From an uncultured Coriobacteriaceae bacterium (lineage in GTDB: Bacteria; Actinomycetota; Coriobacteriia; Coriobacteriales; Atopobiaceae), in NCBI GenBank assembly GCA_902798915.1, contig CADBYM010000023.1, positions 1 through 53,050 on the forward strand: 53,050 nt of DNA, read 5' to 3'. The position numbers and the translations under genes are program-made. Positions 34,533 through 43,265 of this stretch are shown here, one piece after another. A model generated the notes under the pieces. It was not told where the DNA came from and searched no databases. It saw only the letters and a list, made by a program, of their open reading frames with translations. Every line of letters starts with the position of its first letter. Within the stretch, counting starts at the first letter, position 1.

Positions 34533-35303
34533 ATGATCGTTTGGCAAGACTCTTGGTACTGGCCACACGGCAGCAATCGCACGCTGCACATCTACCTTCC
34601 CGACTGGTACTACGACTCTGACGAGCGCCTCCCCGTCACCTACTTCTTTGATGGGCACAACCTCTTCTATGACGAGCACGCCACCTACGGCAGGAGCTGG
34701 CGTCTCCTGCGTTTCCTCGACCATTGGGAGAAGCCCATGATCGTCGTAGGCATAGAGTGCAGCCATGAGGGCGAGAGTCGCCTCGTCGAGTACAACCCCT
34801 ACACTGCCCGCATAGCCGGCCAGACGGTGCCTGGGCTTGGCGAGCAGACCTTTCTCTGGCTCGAGAAGGACGTAAAGCCTAGCATAGATGCCCAGTTCCG
34901 CACGTGGGCGCATCGCGAGGCAACCGGGATTATAGGTTCGGGCATGGGCGGACTCATGAGCCTCTACGGTGCCATCTGCCATAATCGCGTCTTTGGCAAG
35001 GCGGGGGCACTCTCCACCGGCGTGCGCTTCAACAGCCGCAACCTCCTGCGAGACCTGCGAGGCTGCGAGATATCTCCCGACACGCGCGTCTTCGTGTCGT
35101 GGGGTGAGTATGAGGCCGGTCGCGTCTACGATGACGGCACCACAGCGGAATCGCGCGCGACCGATGACCTCGCGCAGGCCTTCGAGGAACGAGGTGCCGC
35201 CGTCATGGAGCATTTCGTACGCGGCGGGCGGAGTCGCGAGGCGGACTGGGAGCGCCAGGTTCCTCGCATGATGTCGTTCCTGTGGCTCGATCGCCGTTGG
35301 TAG
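34533..35303 (+). CDS. Alpha/beta-hydrolase (esterase D-like) homologue lacking catalytic Ser and His
   Basis: 256 residues. Strands and motifs of the Fes/esterase-D-like family are well kept: LHIYLPDWYY, YFFDGHNLFYDEHATYG, MIVVGIECSHEGE, MGGLMSLYGAICH, FVSWGEYEAG. At the nucleophile elbow, where the family has GxSxG (GSSMGG), the sequence is GSGMGG, so the serine is Gly. Where relatives have a His in a GGxH..E..W segment, this protein reads GGRSREADW, with Ser. The fold is intact and the frame undisturbed, so it looks like a conserved pseudo-enzyme rather than a decaying gene. Paired with the 64-residue protein upstream. Confidence 0.78.
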   Translation: MIVWQDSWYWPHGSNRTLHIYLPDWYYDSDERLPVTYFFDGHNLFYDEHATYGRSWRLLRFLDHWEKPMIVVGIECSHEGESRLVEYNPYTARIAGQTVPGLGEQTFLWLEKDVKPSIDAQFRTWAHREATGIIGSGMGGLMSLYGAICHNRVFGKAGALSTGVRFNSRNLLRDLRGCEISPDTRVFVSWGEYEAGRVYDDGTTAESRATDDLAQAFEERGAAVMEHFVRGGRSREADWERQVPRMMSFLWLDRRW

Positions 35304-35342
35304 CGCTGGCATCTGGCTTTTGCAGACGATTCCCTTTGTAAG

Positions 35343-35383
35343 GGGCAGCAGCCCTCTGGATACATCCCAGAGGGCCGCTGCCC
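35343..35383. terminator. Bidirectional hairpin terminator between hydrolase-like gene and gdhA
   Basis: GGGCAGC-A-GCCCTCTGG pairs with CCAGAGGGC-C-GCTGCCC (one A/C mismatch) around a 7-base loop. It lies between the ends of two convergent genes and can serve both. Confidence 0.75.
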
Positions 35384-35408
35384 TTCACATCCTATGGGAG
35401 GCAGCCGC

Positions 35409-36764
35409 TTACACGATGCCCTGTGCCATCATGGCCTCGGCAACCTTGAGGAAGCCGGCGATGTTGGCACCTGCGACGTAGTCGCCCTCGGTGGCGTACT
35501 CACGCGCCGCGTCATCGCAGGCATGGTAGATGCCACGCATGATGGCCTCCAGACGGCTGTCGACCTCTTCGAAGGTCCAGGAGATGTGGCCAGCGTTCTG
35601 GCTCATCTCAAGACCCGAGGTGGCGACGCCGCCTGCGTTGGCAGCCTTGCCCGGGAAGAACGCGACGCCGTTCTCCTGCAGGTACTTGGTCGCCTCGAGC
35701 GTGGTGGGCATGTTGGCACCCTCGCCCACGATCTTGCAGCCGTTGGCCACGAGCTTCTTTGCATCCTCGAGGTGCAGGGTGTTCTCGCGTGCGCAGGGAA
35801 GCGCGATGTCGCACTTGACGCCCCAGACGCCACGACCGTCTTCCTCGTGCCACTCGGCGTTGGGACGGTACTCGAGGTACTTGGCGAGGCTCACGCCGCG
35901 GTCGTTACCGGAACGCTTGGCAGCGTAGATGCCCTCGAGGGCCTCGACGGAGATGCCCTCGGCGTCATAGATCCAGCCCTTGGTGTCGCTGACGCACACG
36001 ACGGTCGCACCGAGCTGCTCGGCCTTCTGGACGGCATAGGTCGCCACGTTGCCCGAGCCGTGAACCACGACGGTCTTGCCCTCGAAGGAGTCGTCATGGC
36101 ACTTGAGGTACTCGTCGACCATGTAGACCAAGCCATAGCCGGTCGCCTCGGTGCGTGCGAGGGAGCCGCCGAAGGTGAGGCCCTTGCCGGTGAGGGTGCC
36201 GGTGAACTCGTTGCGCAGGCGCTTGTACTGGCCGAACATGTAGGCGACCTCACGGCCACCGACGCCGAGGTCGCCAGCGGGCACATCGGTGTCGGGGCCG
36301 ATGTGGCGGGAGAGCTCGGTCATGAAGGACTGGCAGAAGCGCATGATCTCCATGTTGGACTTGCCCTTGGGGTCGAAGTCCGATCCGCCCTTGCCACCGC
36401 CCATCGGCAGCGTGGTCAGGCTGTTCTTGAAGGTCTGCTCGAAGCCCAGGAACTTGAGCATGCCCAGCGTGACGGTCGGGTTGAAGCGGATGCCGCCCTT
36501 GTAGGGGCCGATGGCGCTGTTGTACTCTACTCGGTAGCCACGGTTGACGTGCACCTTGTTGTTGTCGTCGGTCCAAGGAACGCGGAACATGATGATGCGC
36601 TCGGGCTCGACAAGACGCTCGAGAAGGCCGGCTTCCTCATACTCGGGATGAGCATCAAGGGCGGGCTGGATGGTCTCGAGAACCTCGGTCGCTGCTTGCA
36701 CGAACTCAGGCTGGTCGGCGTAGCGCTCCTTGAGCTCTGCCAGTACCCTCTGCGAATAGGACAT
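35409..36764 (-). CDS. gdhA: Glutamate dehydrogenase (NADP-type hexameric)
   Basis: 451 residues, standard for family-I GDH. Forms glutamate from 2-oxoglutarate and ammonia. Substrate-binding and catalytic lysines lie in YKGGIRFNP and PMGGGKGGSDFDPKGKS; the catalytic Asp in DVPAGDLGVGGREV; the coenzyme domain has VHGSGNVATYAVQK and CVSDTKGW. The ATG at 36764 has GAGAGGAG upstream; the open frame continues upstream without a ribosome site. NADP preference is inferred from the resemblance to GdhA of E. coli and Clostridium types. Confidence 0.95.
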   Translation of the reverse strand: MSYSQRVLAELKERYADQPEFVQAATEVLETIQPALDAHPEYEEAGLLERLVEPERIIMFRVPWTDDNNKVHVNRGYRVEYNSAIGPYKGGIRFNPTVTLGMLKFLGFEQTFKNSLTTLPMGGGKGGSDFDPKGKSNMEIMRFCQSFMTELSRHIGPDTDVPAGDLGVGGREVAYMFGQYKRLRNEFTGTLTGKGLTFGGSLARTEATGYGLVYMVDEYLKCHDDSFEGKTVVVHGSGNVATYAVQKAEQLGATVVCVSDTKGWIYDAEGISVEALEGIYAAKRSGNDRGVSLAKYLEYRPNAEWHEEDGRGVWGVKCDIALPCARENTLHLEDAKKLVANGCKIVGEGANMPTTLEATKYLQENGVAFFPGKAANAGGVATSGLEMSQNAGHISWTFEEVDSRLEAIMRGIYHACDDAAREYATEGDYVAGANIAGFLKVAEAMMAQGIV

Positions 36765-36934
36765 GGTTACTCCTCTCGGTATGCCTTTCGGACGTTCCAA
36801 AGGATACGGCCCCATTCGCGACAGTGAGGGCAGAACCATCCGTGTGTAACGTTCAATTCTTGCCGTCGTAATCGTTTGTACATGTGCTCGCACACGATGC
36901 CGGGCGTCTTTTGCGACGTTCGCCCATCACATCG

Positions 36935-36963
36935 TTGAGCGTGACGGCACAAACATGCAATAT
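36935..36963 (+). promoter_or_regulatory. Probable promoter of the GH1 gene
   Basis: TTGAGC (36935-36940), 17 bases, CAATAT (36958-36963), about 30 bases ahead of the GH1 start codon. The gap 36765-36994 also has to hold the gdhA promoter on the other strand, which I could not place. Confidence 0.4.
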
Positions 36964-36994
36964 TCAAGTGTTGTCAATCGGAGAGGAGAACCGC

Positions 36995-38416
36995 ATGCTA
37001 CACAAGACGCTCAAGCCCTTCCCCAACGACTTCCTGTGGGGTGCCTCCACCAGCGCCTACCAAGTGGAGGGGGCAGCGCTCACCAACGGCAAGGGTCCGT
37101 CGGTCCAAGACGTCAAAGAGCCGCCTGCGGGCACGTCCGGCTTCGAGGTCGCGGCTGACCAATACCACTGCTACAAGCAGGATGTCGCCCTCATGGCAGA
37201 GATGGGTTTCAAGACGTATCGCTTCTCCATCAGCTGGGCGCGCCTGCTGCCCGAAGGCACCGGCCGTGTGAACGATGAGGGCGTGCGGTACTACAGCGAC
37301 CTCATCGACGAGTGCCTCAAGTACGGCATCCAGCCGCTCGTGACGATGTACCACTTCGACCTTCCAGCGGCGCTTGACGAGAAGGGCGGCTGGGCGAACC
37401 GCGCTACCGTGGACGCCTTCGTGGAATTCTCTGAGCTCATGTTCCGCAGCTATGGTGACCGCGTGAAGTACTGGCTCACCATCAACGAGCAGAACATGAT
37501 GACCCTTGCGGCCGGCGCCGTCCTCGGCGTCGACACCTCCGCTCCCGGCGCACAGAAGCGCATCTACGAGATGAACCATCACATGCTGCTCGCCCAGGCA
37601 AAGTCCATGAACCTCTGCCACGAGATGCTGCCCGAGGCAAAGATTGGACCCGCTCCGAACATCGCGCTGGTGTATCCCGATTCGTGCAAGCCGGAGGACG
37701 TGCTCGCCGCCCAGAACATGAACGCACTGCGCAACTGGCTCTACCTCGACATGGCCGTCTATGGCATCTACAACAACATCGCGTGGAGCTACCTTGCCGA
37801 GATTGACGCCCTGCCCGAGAACATCCTGCCCGGTGACATGGAGGTCATGGCCTCTGCCAAGCCCGACTTCATCGCCTTCAACTACTACAGCACGGCGACC
37901 GTGCGCATGCCCGACGCCGACGCACAGTCCACGAAGGGCGACCAGCAGCGCGGCGCCACCATCGCCGGCTTCTCTCAGGGCGTCAGCAACCCCAACTTCC
38001 AGAAGACCGAGTTCGGCTGGGAGATTGACCCCATCGGCTTCCGCAACACGTTGCGTGAGGTGTACAGCCGCTATCACCTGCCCATCATCATCACGGAAAA
38101 CGGCCTTGGCGCCTATGACAAGCTCGAGCAGGACGAGAACGGCAACGACGTCGTGCATGACCCCTATCGCATCGACTACCTCCGCGCCCACATCGAGCAG
38201 ATGCATCTGGCCATCAGCGACGGCGTCGAGATGATGGGCTACTGCCCCTGGAGCGCCGTGGACCTCATCTCCACGCACGAGGGCTTCGTCAAGCGCTATG
38301 GCTTCATCTTCGTCAACCGCGAGGAGTTCGACCTGCTCGACCTGCGCCGCGTGCGCAAGGACTCGTTCTACTGGTACCAGAAGGTCATCGCGAGTAACGG
38401 AGAGGATTTGGACTAG
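36995..38416 (+). CDS. Glycoside hydrolase family 1, 6-phospho-beta-glucosidase
   Basis: 473 residues. Cleaves phosphorylated beta-glucosides (cellobiose-6-P, arbutin-6-P types) taken up by a PTS. N-terminal FPNDFLWGASTSAYQVEGA, acid/base Glu in TINEQN near residue 165 (TxNEPN/IN in relatives), nucleophile Glu in IIITENGLG near 365. The C-terminal loop reads STHEGFVKRYGF, with the Ser-Lys-Tyr set that binds the 6-phosphate in phospho-glucosidases. GAGAGGAG precedes the ATG. No PTS gene is adjacent. Its last codons reappear in degraded form at 46783-46833. Confidence 0.92.
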   Translation: MLHKTLKPFPNDFLWGASTSAYQVEGAALTNGKGPSVQDVKEPPAGTSGFEVAADQYHCYKQDVALMAEMGFKTYRFSISWARLLPEGTGRVNDEGVRYYSDLIDECLKYGIQPLVTMYHFDLPAALDEKGGWANRATVDAFVEFSELMFRSYGDRVKYWLTINEQNMMTLAAGAVLGVDTSAPGAQKRIYEMNHHMLLAQAKSMNLCHEMLPEAKIGPAPNIALVYPDSCKPEDVLAAQNMNALRNWLYLDMAVYGIYNNIAWSYLAEIDALPENILPGDMEVMASAKPDFIAFNYYSTATVRMPDADAQSTKGDQQRGATIAGFSQGVSNPNFQKTEFGWEIDPIGFRNTLREVYSRYHLPIIITENGLGAYDKLEQDENGNDVVHDPYRIDYLRAHIEQMHLAISDGVEMMGYCPWSAVDLISTHEGFVKRYGFIFVNREEFDLLDLRRVRKDSFYWYQKVIASNGEDLD

Positions 38417-38446
38417 GCTCTCTGACCTGCGGAAACGCTGAGCTTC

Positions 38447-38512
38447 GGGCCGTGGTATTCCGTGGCTGGTACGAATGCGGCACAAATCGTACAGCCAAGA
38501 ATACCACGGCCC
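38447..38512. repeat. Long two-part inverted repeat between convergent genes
   Basis: GGGCCGTGGTATTC (38447-38460) pairs perfectly with 38499-38512; after a small internal loop a second stem (TGGCT-G-GTACGA with TCGTAC-AGCCA) continues, leaving a short apical loop. Lies between the GH1 gene (+) and the AlbA_2 gene (-), so probably a bidirectional terminator; member of the window's long-hairpin set. Confidence 0.75.
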
Positions 38513-38563
38513 CTTCCTATGTCGTAGAGGCATTGGATGGGTGTTTGGCAACTTGGCATCCTG

Positions 38564-40006
38564 CTAAGCGAGTATCACCATGCCCCTGTTCGTCTTGTAA
38601 TATGCCGTTCGTCCAGCAGTGCTCTTCTCCAAATAGCCATGTTCGACAAGATTGCCAAGTATTCGTTTGCGGAAGTAGCTCGAGTCGCTTAGCCCAATCG
38701 TTTGCGCGATGTCTTTGGCTGTGCGCGCCGTCGCATAGCACACGGAAAGGATTGCCTCGTCATGGGCGCCTCCACTTGGGACGGGGGCAAACAACAAGGC
38801 CGGCAGATCGGAACTCGCCACTCCGTTGCCGTACGTCAGGTCGGGAAGAACGAGCGTGAAGTGGTCTGACGACGAGAAAATGAACGGTCGGTGCGTCTCG
38901 TCTGCGTTGCGGTAATCCTCGGCGACCTTGTCGAATCCCGTTCCCGCGGCCTCCATCACGCCGCAGCTTACGAGCACGCCGCATATGAGCTCGTTACGCC
39001 GCTTCGAAATGATAGACGAGAGGTCATACGTCTTCTTGAGGCTTTCGCCCTCAAAGAAACTTCCAGGTGACGAGATTTCAAGCCGGTCGGCAAACATGTC
39101 GACCTGAATCTGGGTGCCGTCAAGGAAATAGTCGCGATGTGCCACCGCGTTGATTATACCTTCGAACAGGGCCCTCTGGGGAAAGGCGTCTGTGTCGACG
39201 CGCGATGACGGCAGCTTAATCATGCCATGGTTCATCCGCTGCTGCACGAATTCGAGCATATAGTCAATTGTCGTGGTTAACGGTCCTTTGTAGCGATTCA
39301 CGGTAACGATGCGCTCACTACCCTTGGTAAGTCCCGAGAATACAGAGCACTGCACAGACGTCTTTGGGTCGACGCACCCGTCGCGGAAGAGGACGGCTCC
39401 GTTGACAAGGCAACCGTCCGCGTCAAAAAACCCGAGCGAGCGCAGAGCCTTATCGGTTAGTTCCCTGCCATGGCTATGCGTGCGGTGAAACTCGAGGATG
39501 CTCCCGAAGTCCTCCCGCCTGTACTCCTGATCGGAGGGTAGAGTGTCGTAGGAGGCGTTGTGACTTGCGATGCTCATCGAAATGATCTCTTCATAGGTGG
39601 CCCCGTTTGTGAATCCCTCTCTACGAACATAGATGGAAGGGACGTTTCTGAACCTCAAGATGACGGGTCTGACCGGCGACTCAGATATAGCGACATCGAG
39701 TATGTACAGTTCCCTTTCACCGTTGTGATAACGCACGAAGTCAACCTTGTACGGCGGTCGTGGTGATACATGCTGGTTAATTTGACCGTTGAAGAAGTTG
39801 CGCTCCGAGTCGGCCTGTTCCCTAGTAAAGCCTATAAGCTTGTTCGTCTTATCCTCAACGCCAATATAGAAATGTCCACCTTGTGCGTTTGCGAATCCGG
39901 CTACGCTCTTGAGCCACCCTTCGACGTCATTTCGATTGAGTCTGGCCTTGCACTCCAGTTCGGCATTCTCCAATATGTCCCGCCCTATGATTTCTTCCAA
40001 GTACAT
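38564..40006 (-). CDS. AlbA_2 / HATPase_c_4 transcriptional-regulator-like protein
   Basis: 480 residues. N-terminal AlbA_2 (Schlafen-type, formerly AAA_4) domain with ELECKARLNRNDVEGWLKSVAGFANAQGGHFYIGV; a central region with YVRREGFTNGATYEE; a RecG-like ATP-binding domain with FEGIINAVAHRDY and CGVMEAAGTGFDKV (HATPase_c_4); and a C-terminal winged-helix-like segment (TAKDIAQTIGLSDSSYFRKRILGNLVEHGYL). Such proteins are common in accessory regions as putative DNA-binding regulators, with unproven function. GTGAGGTAG precedes the ATG. A repeat array fills its promoter region and may be its own binding site. Confidence 0.85.
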   Translation of the reverse strand: MYLEEIIGRDILENAELECKARLNRNDVEGWLKSVAGFANAQGGHFYIGVEDKTNKLIGFTREQADSERNFFNGQINQHVSPRPPYKVDFVRYHNGERELYILDVAISESPVRPVILRFRNVPSIYVRREGFTNGATYEEIISMSIASHNASYDTLPSDQEYRREDFGSILEFHRTHSHGRELTDKALRSLGFFDADGCLVNGAVLFRDGCVDPKTSVQCSVFSGLTKGSERIVTVNRYKGPLTTTIDYMLEFVQQRMNHGMIKLPSSRVDTDAFPQRALFEGIINAVAHRDYFLDGTQIQVDMFADRLEISSPGSFFEGESLKKTYDLSSIISKRRNELICGVLVSCGVMEAAGTGFDKVAEDYRNADETHRPFIFSSSDHFTLVLPDLTYGNGVASSDLPALLFAPVPSGGAHDEAILSVCYATARTAKDIAQTIGLSDSSYFRKRILGNLVEHGYLEKSTAGRTAYYKTNRGMVILA

Positions 40007-40028
40007 GGGCTACCTCACTTGACGCTGG

Positions 40029-40096
40029 TTCAATGACACTTCAATGAGACTTCACTATATACTTCAATAGCACTTCAATGCAACTTCAACTGCTTC
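40029..40096 (-). repeat. Array of about 11-bp direct repeats (ACTTCAATGnn) upstream of the AlbA_2 gene
   Basis: Seven TTC-centred units start at 40029, 40040, 40051, 40063, 40074, 40085 and 40094: spacings 11, 11, 12, 11, 11 and 9 bases. The core on the plus strand is ACTTCAAT, best kept in the second, fourth and fifth units. One helical turn per repeat means all copies face the same side of the DNA, as in iterons or cooperative operators. It begins 22 bases upstream of the AlbA_2 start codon. The rest of the gap up to 40224 shows nothing I recognise. Confidence 0.75.
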
Positions 40097-40224
40097 AGAA
40101 GTCGTTGACACCCAATTCGTTTTACGTGGGCACTTGGCGCGGCTGCCGTGTAGGGAGCGATCCTCGCGATTGCGAATCCGAGCGTTCCATCCGATCCATC
40201 GAGAGCCAGGCGAGCAGGTGCCAC

Positions 40225-40497
40225 GTGAGCCTCAAGGTCCAGCGCGTCTGCCCCGACTGCGGCGTGGTCGGGATCCGGCTCAACAGGCAGACCGGGCTCT
40301 GCCCGGCATGCACCGAGAGGATGCACCTCGCCGAGGAGGTCGCGTTCAACGAGATCCTGCGGCGCGAGGCCGAGGAGAAGGCCGGCGACGCGGAGGTCAC
40401 GGCCATCCGCCGCGAGCGCGACCGCATGCGCAAGCGAAACAGCCGCCTGTGCAGGAAGCACGGGCTCAAGACCAGGCGCGAGCGCAGGAACAAGTGA
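40225..40497 (+). CDS. Small zinc-ribbon, basic protein at the left end of the prophage remnant
   Basis: About 90 residues from a GTG at 40225; the frame is open back to an ATG at 40078, but that part lies in the repeat array and does not look protein-like. CPDCGVVGIRLNRQTGLCPACTE is a four-Cys zinc ribbon, followed by an acidic helix and a strongly basic tail (RKHGLKTRRERRNK). It precedes the terminase genes, where phages often carry small zinc-binding or HNH-like proteins; no HNH residues are seen. Start and role are uncertain. Confidence 0.5.
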   Translation: MSLKVQRVCPDCGVVGIRLNRQTGLCPACTERMHLAEEVAFNEILRREAEEKAGDAEVTAIRRERDRMRKRNSRLCRKHGLKTRRERRNK

Positions 40498-40596
40498 TGT
40501 GAAGGGGTGCAGGGGCGAAAACCTTGCACCCTTTCACCCTCTGCAGGGCCAGTTTGTGACGTGCGGGCATCATGCCACCTTGAGGGGGTGGCAGCC

Positions 40597-41016
40597 ATGC
40601 CTGCGAAGCTGAAACGGACAAACAAGCTCGTGGACCAGATCGTGGAGCTCAAGCGCGACGGCCTGTGCGACGCGGACATCATCGCTGCCATCGGTGTGAA
40701 TCCGTCCACGTTCTACCGCTGGCTCAAGGAGGGCGAAGGCACAAAGTCCGGTGTGAAGCGCGCGTTATACGAAGAGATAAAAAAGGCCGAGGCCTACTAC
40801 AAGAAGTCCCTGCTCACGACCATCAAGGACGCGGCGATGAGCCGGGCTCAGTACTGGACGGCGGCGGCCTGGCTGCTCGAGCGCAAGTACCCGATGGAGT
40901 ACGGCAAGATGGAGCGCAAGGCTGAGGAGGCCGACAACGCGCCGGTGCAGCTCACCCTCGGACTCGTGATCGAGCCCATGGCCGACGACTCCGACGGCGA
41001 GGGCGTTGCCCAGTGA
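40597..41016 (+). CDS. Phage terminase small subunit-like helix-turn-helix protein
   Basis: 139 residues with an N-terminal HTH (DQIVELKRDGLCDADIIAAIGVNPSTFYRWLKEG) and a helical body (KRALYEEIKKAEAYYKKSLLTTIKDAAMSRAQYWTAAAWLLERKYP cut here in short parts: EEIKKAEAYYKK, AAAWLLERKYP). This is the layout of small terminase subunits that recognise phage DNA for packaging. GAGGGGG precedes the ATG. The large-subunit pseudogene starts 4 bases inside its end, confirming the assignment. Confidence 0.75.
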   Translation: MPAKLKRTNKLVDQIVELKRDGLCDADIIAAIGVNPSTFYRWLKEGEGTKSGVKRALYEEIKKAEAYYKKSLLTTIKDAAMSRAQYWTAAAWLLERKYPMEYGKMERKAEEADNAPVQLTLGLVIEPMADDSDGEGVAQ

Positions 41017-42260
41017 TAACCGTCTCCGACTACGAGATTCCGTGCTTCCACCCGGTGCTGGGCGATGTGATTGCGCACGGCCACACGCACTACTGGCTGC
41101 CGGGTGGGCGCGGATCCACCAAGAGCTCGTTCATCTCCATAGCCATTGCCCTTCTCATCATCGCCAGCACGAGGGCTAACGCAGTAGTGAGAAGGTTCTC
41201 GAGCACCTTGCGCGACAGCGTCTATCAGCAACTCCTGTGGGCCATCGAGGTGCTGGGGCTCGAATGCGTGTTCAGGTCCAAGGTTTCTCCCATGGAGATC
41301 ACGTACACGCCCACGGGGCAGAGAATCGTCTTCCGCGGTGCCGACGATCCTCTCAAGCTCTCGGCGTGAAGTTCACCAAGGGCTACTGCTCCGTCGTGTG
41401 GTTCGAGGAGCTGGACCAGTTCGAGGGCATCGAGACCGTGAGGTCCATCCTCAACTCCCTTCGGCGTGGCGGCGATAGGTTCTGGATCTTCTACAGCTAT
41501 AACCCTCCCAAGACCATGTGGAGCTGGGTGAACGTCGAACGACTCGAACGTCTCCGCAGGGACGACACGCTGGTGCGCGGTTCTTCTTACCTGGATGTGA
41601 TAGAGAGCCACCCCGATTGGGTGGGCGCTCCGTTCATCGAGGAGGCCGAGTACCTGCGCGACACGAACGAGAAGGCTTGGAGGTGGTAGTACCTGGGCGA
41701 GATCACGGGATCGCTGGCGCGGTGTTCGACAACGTGCACGACCGCAAGCTGACCGACGGGCGCATACGCGGGTCGAGCGAGCGCGCAACGGCGTTGACTG
41801 GGAGGTTCCCGGATTCCTGGTGCTTTGTCCGTTGTGGGTGGGAGCCTTCGGCCTGCAGGCTTCTCATCTTCGTGGAGCACGGCGCGAACAAGATGATGCC
41901 CGTAGACACGGGCAAGACCGTGGTTGATTCTCTCACCTATGCGGACGAGCAGGGCGGGACCCATATTACCATGACCAGATTGTCTACTGCGACGACATGT
42001 CGGACTCGAAGGTGCGGATGAACACGTGGAGACGCGAGCTTGCCATTCGCGTGCATCCGGCACGCAAGGCACGCATAAGGCACGTGTCTTACGAATGGCT
42101 AGCCGGCCTTCACGAGATCGCGATCGACTCCAACCGATGCCCTCTGGCCTTCTCTGGGTTCACGCTCAAGGGGTCCGAGCGCGACAAGGAGAGGAACTGG
42201 ATCGATGACATTCCGGACGGCAACGATCACGTCAAATGCGTAGCTACGCATTTGACGTGA
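41013..42260 (+). pseudogene. Phage terminase large subunit, broken by several frameshifts and a stop
   Basis: Pieces of one PBSX-type large terminase lie in successive frames. The first frame (41013-41369) has HYWLPGGRGSTKSSFISIAI, the ATPase P-loop region; it breaks near 41360 and continues as GYCSVVWFEELDQFEG (Walker B region) and WIFYSYNPP; this ends at a TAG (41687-41689) directly before YLGEITG; after another shift come GAVFDNVHDRKLTDGRI and then CFVRCGWEPSACRLLIFVEHGANKMMPVDTGKTVVDSL in a further frame; the end (SDSKV...WIDDIPDGNDH) is in yet another. Normal length would be about 415-430 codons, so little DNA is lost but the gene is dead. The reading ends in a 38-bp palindrome. Confidence 0.88.
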
Positions 42261-42262
42261 TC
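42225..42262. repeat. 38-bp perfect palindrome at the end of the terminase remnant
   Basis: Two 19-base arms meet without a loop at TAG|CTA. The left arm is the natural continuation of the terminase reading frame (DGNDHVK), so the right arm is an inverted copy of it. This marks the point where phage homology stops. Confidence 0.9.
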
Positions 42263-42327
42263 CTCACGATACGCGCATTATCTCAGCCTTATGACCGTAG
42301 GATTAAGGCAATGCGCATAACGCGAGG
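42262..42327. repeat. Imperfect inverted repeat downstream of the repressor-like gene
   Basis: CGCGCATT and GCCTTA on the left pair with TAAGGC and AATGCGC on the right, extended by CCTC/GAGG, with one 6-base asymmetry and a 12-base loop. It directly follows the palindrome and lies about 55 bases beyond the stop codon of the leftward regulator gene, for which it may act as terminator. Confidence 0.5.
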
Positions 42328-42381
42328 ACCGTAGCTTGGGAGAACCCTTGCAAGAGCAGACAAACACTCATGAAACCGACG

Positions 42382-43110
42382 TTACAGATACTTGCAGATG
42401 ATTTCTCGAGCTTCCTTCACGACGAGCTCAGGTGACATGTATTTGCTCTCTCCGTCTTCAACTTCGGAATCATGCTCTATATCCCAGAGTCTCCAGAGCG
42501 ACTCGTCTATGAATTCGGCAAGCTCTCCGAACACCTGATGGGATCCGAGGTGAACCCACTCGCGCTCGAGAGCATGGCACACCCAGCGTTGCCCTCTGTC
42601 TGCCAAATCATAGAGGTCGTCGAACTCGTAGTCGTTCATCTCGCCCGTGTAGTCGAACCAGAAGGTCGCATACTGAGCGAACGGGGTGCCGTTCTTGACC
42701 TTAATCTTCTTGTTGCTCTCCCACATATAGAAGTCGATGTGGTTGAAGAGGTCCGCGTAGTCCTCTATCTCCTTGTAGACCCTCGACACCGCATCCAGCT
42801 GGCCGCCTACGAGCCTGTCCATCTTTTCCTCCTCCTCATCAGTCAATAACGGCTCGACGTCAACTTCGAAGAACTCGGCGATCTTAGACACCGTCTCCAG
42901 ATCGACGGGAGCATTCCTCCCATATCTCCAAGCCTTGACCGTGTCTGGGCTGACAACCAGTGCTTCACAAAGCTTGTCCGTCAAGTCGCCGACCTTTCGC
43001 CTACCTCCCAACTCATCGGCTTTCTTTTCGAACAAGCTCTTGAAATAAGGGTGGTAGAAACTCTTGCGTATGCCTCCGTCCAGATAGGTCTTCGTAGCCC
43101 TCTGTTCCAT
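42382..43110 (-). CDS. Helix-turn-helix (XRE-type) regulator
   Basis: 242 residues. An N-terminal HTH is visible at about residues 40-80: DLTDKLCEALVVSPDTVKAWRYGRNAPVDLETVSKIAEFF (quoted in part: SPDTVKAWRYGRNAP, ETVSKIAEFFEV). The remaining 160 residues are acidic and rich in aromatic residues, without a known domain. AAAGGAGG precedes the ATG. It lies on the opposite strand between the two phage blocks, in the place where 20-25 kb of head and tail genes would be expected, so it may be a phage repressor or a later insertion. Lower GC than its neighbours by eye. Confidence 0.68.
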   Translation of the reverse strand: MEQRATKTYLDGGIRKSFYHPYFKSLFEKKADELGGRRKVGDLTDKLCEALVVSPDTVKAWRYGRNAPVDLETVSKIAEFFEVDVEPLLTDEEEEKMDRLVGGQLDAVSRVYKEIEDYADLFNHIDFYMWESNKKIKVKNGTPFAQYATFWFDYTGEMNDYEFDDLYDLADRGQRWVCHALEREWVHLGSHQVFGELAEFIDESLWRLWDIEHDSEVEDGESKYMSPELVVKEAREIICKYL

Positions 43111-43265
43111 CCGGCCTCCTTTCGATTGCTTGAGACCAGTATCGGCCGGTTTATTGTCGATTGGAAGTGGAGACGATATCTCTCACTGTTCTCACCTTCG
43201 TTCCAAGAACACGGTTGTGACGTACTCCTAGGCTGTTAGATGTCGGGGAATATGGAGGTATGCGC

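Noticed and set aside
36998..38551. 517-codon open frame opposite the GH1 gene
   Set aside because: Shadow of the GH1 glycosidase, which has all its catalytic motifs; the antisense frame has none.
40029..40096. CRISPR array
   Set aside because: Repeat units are only ~11 bp with no unique spacers, and no cas genes are present.
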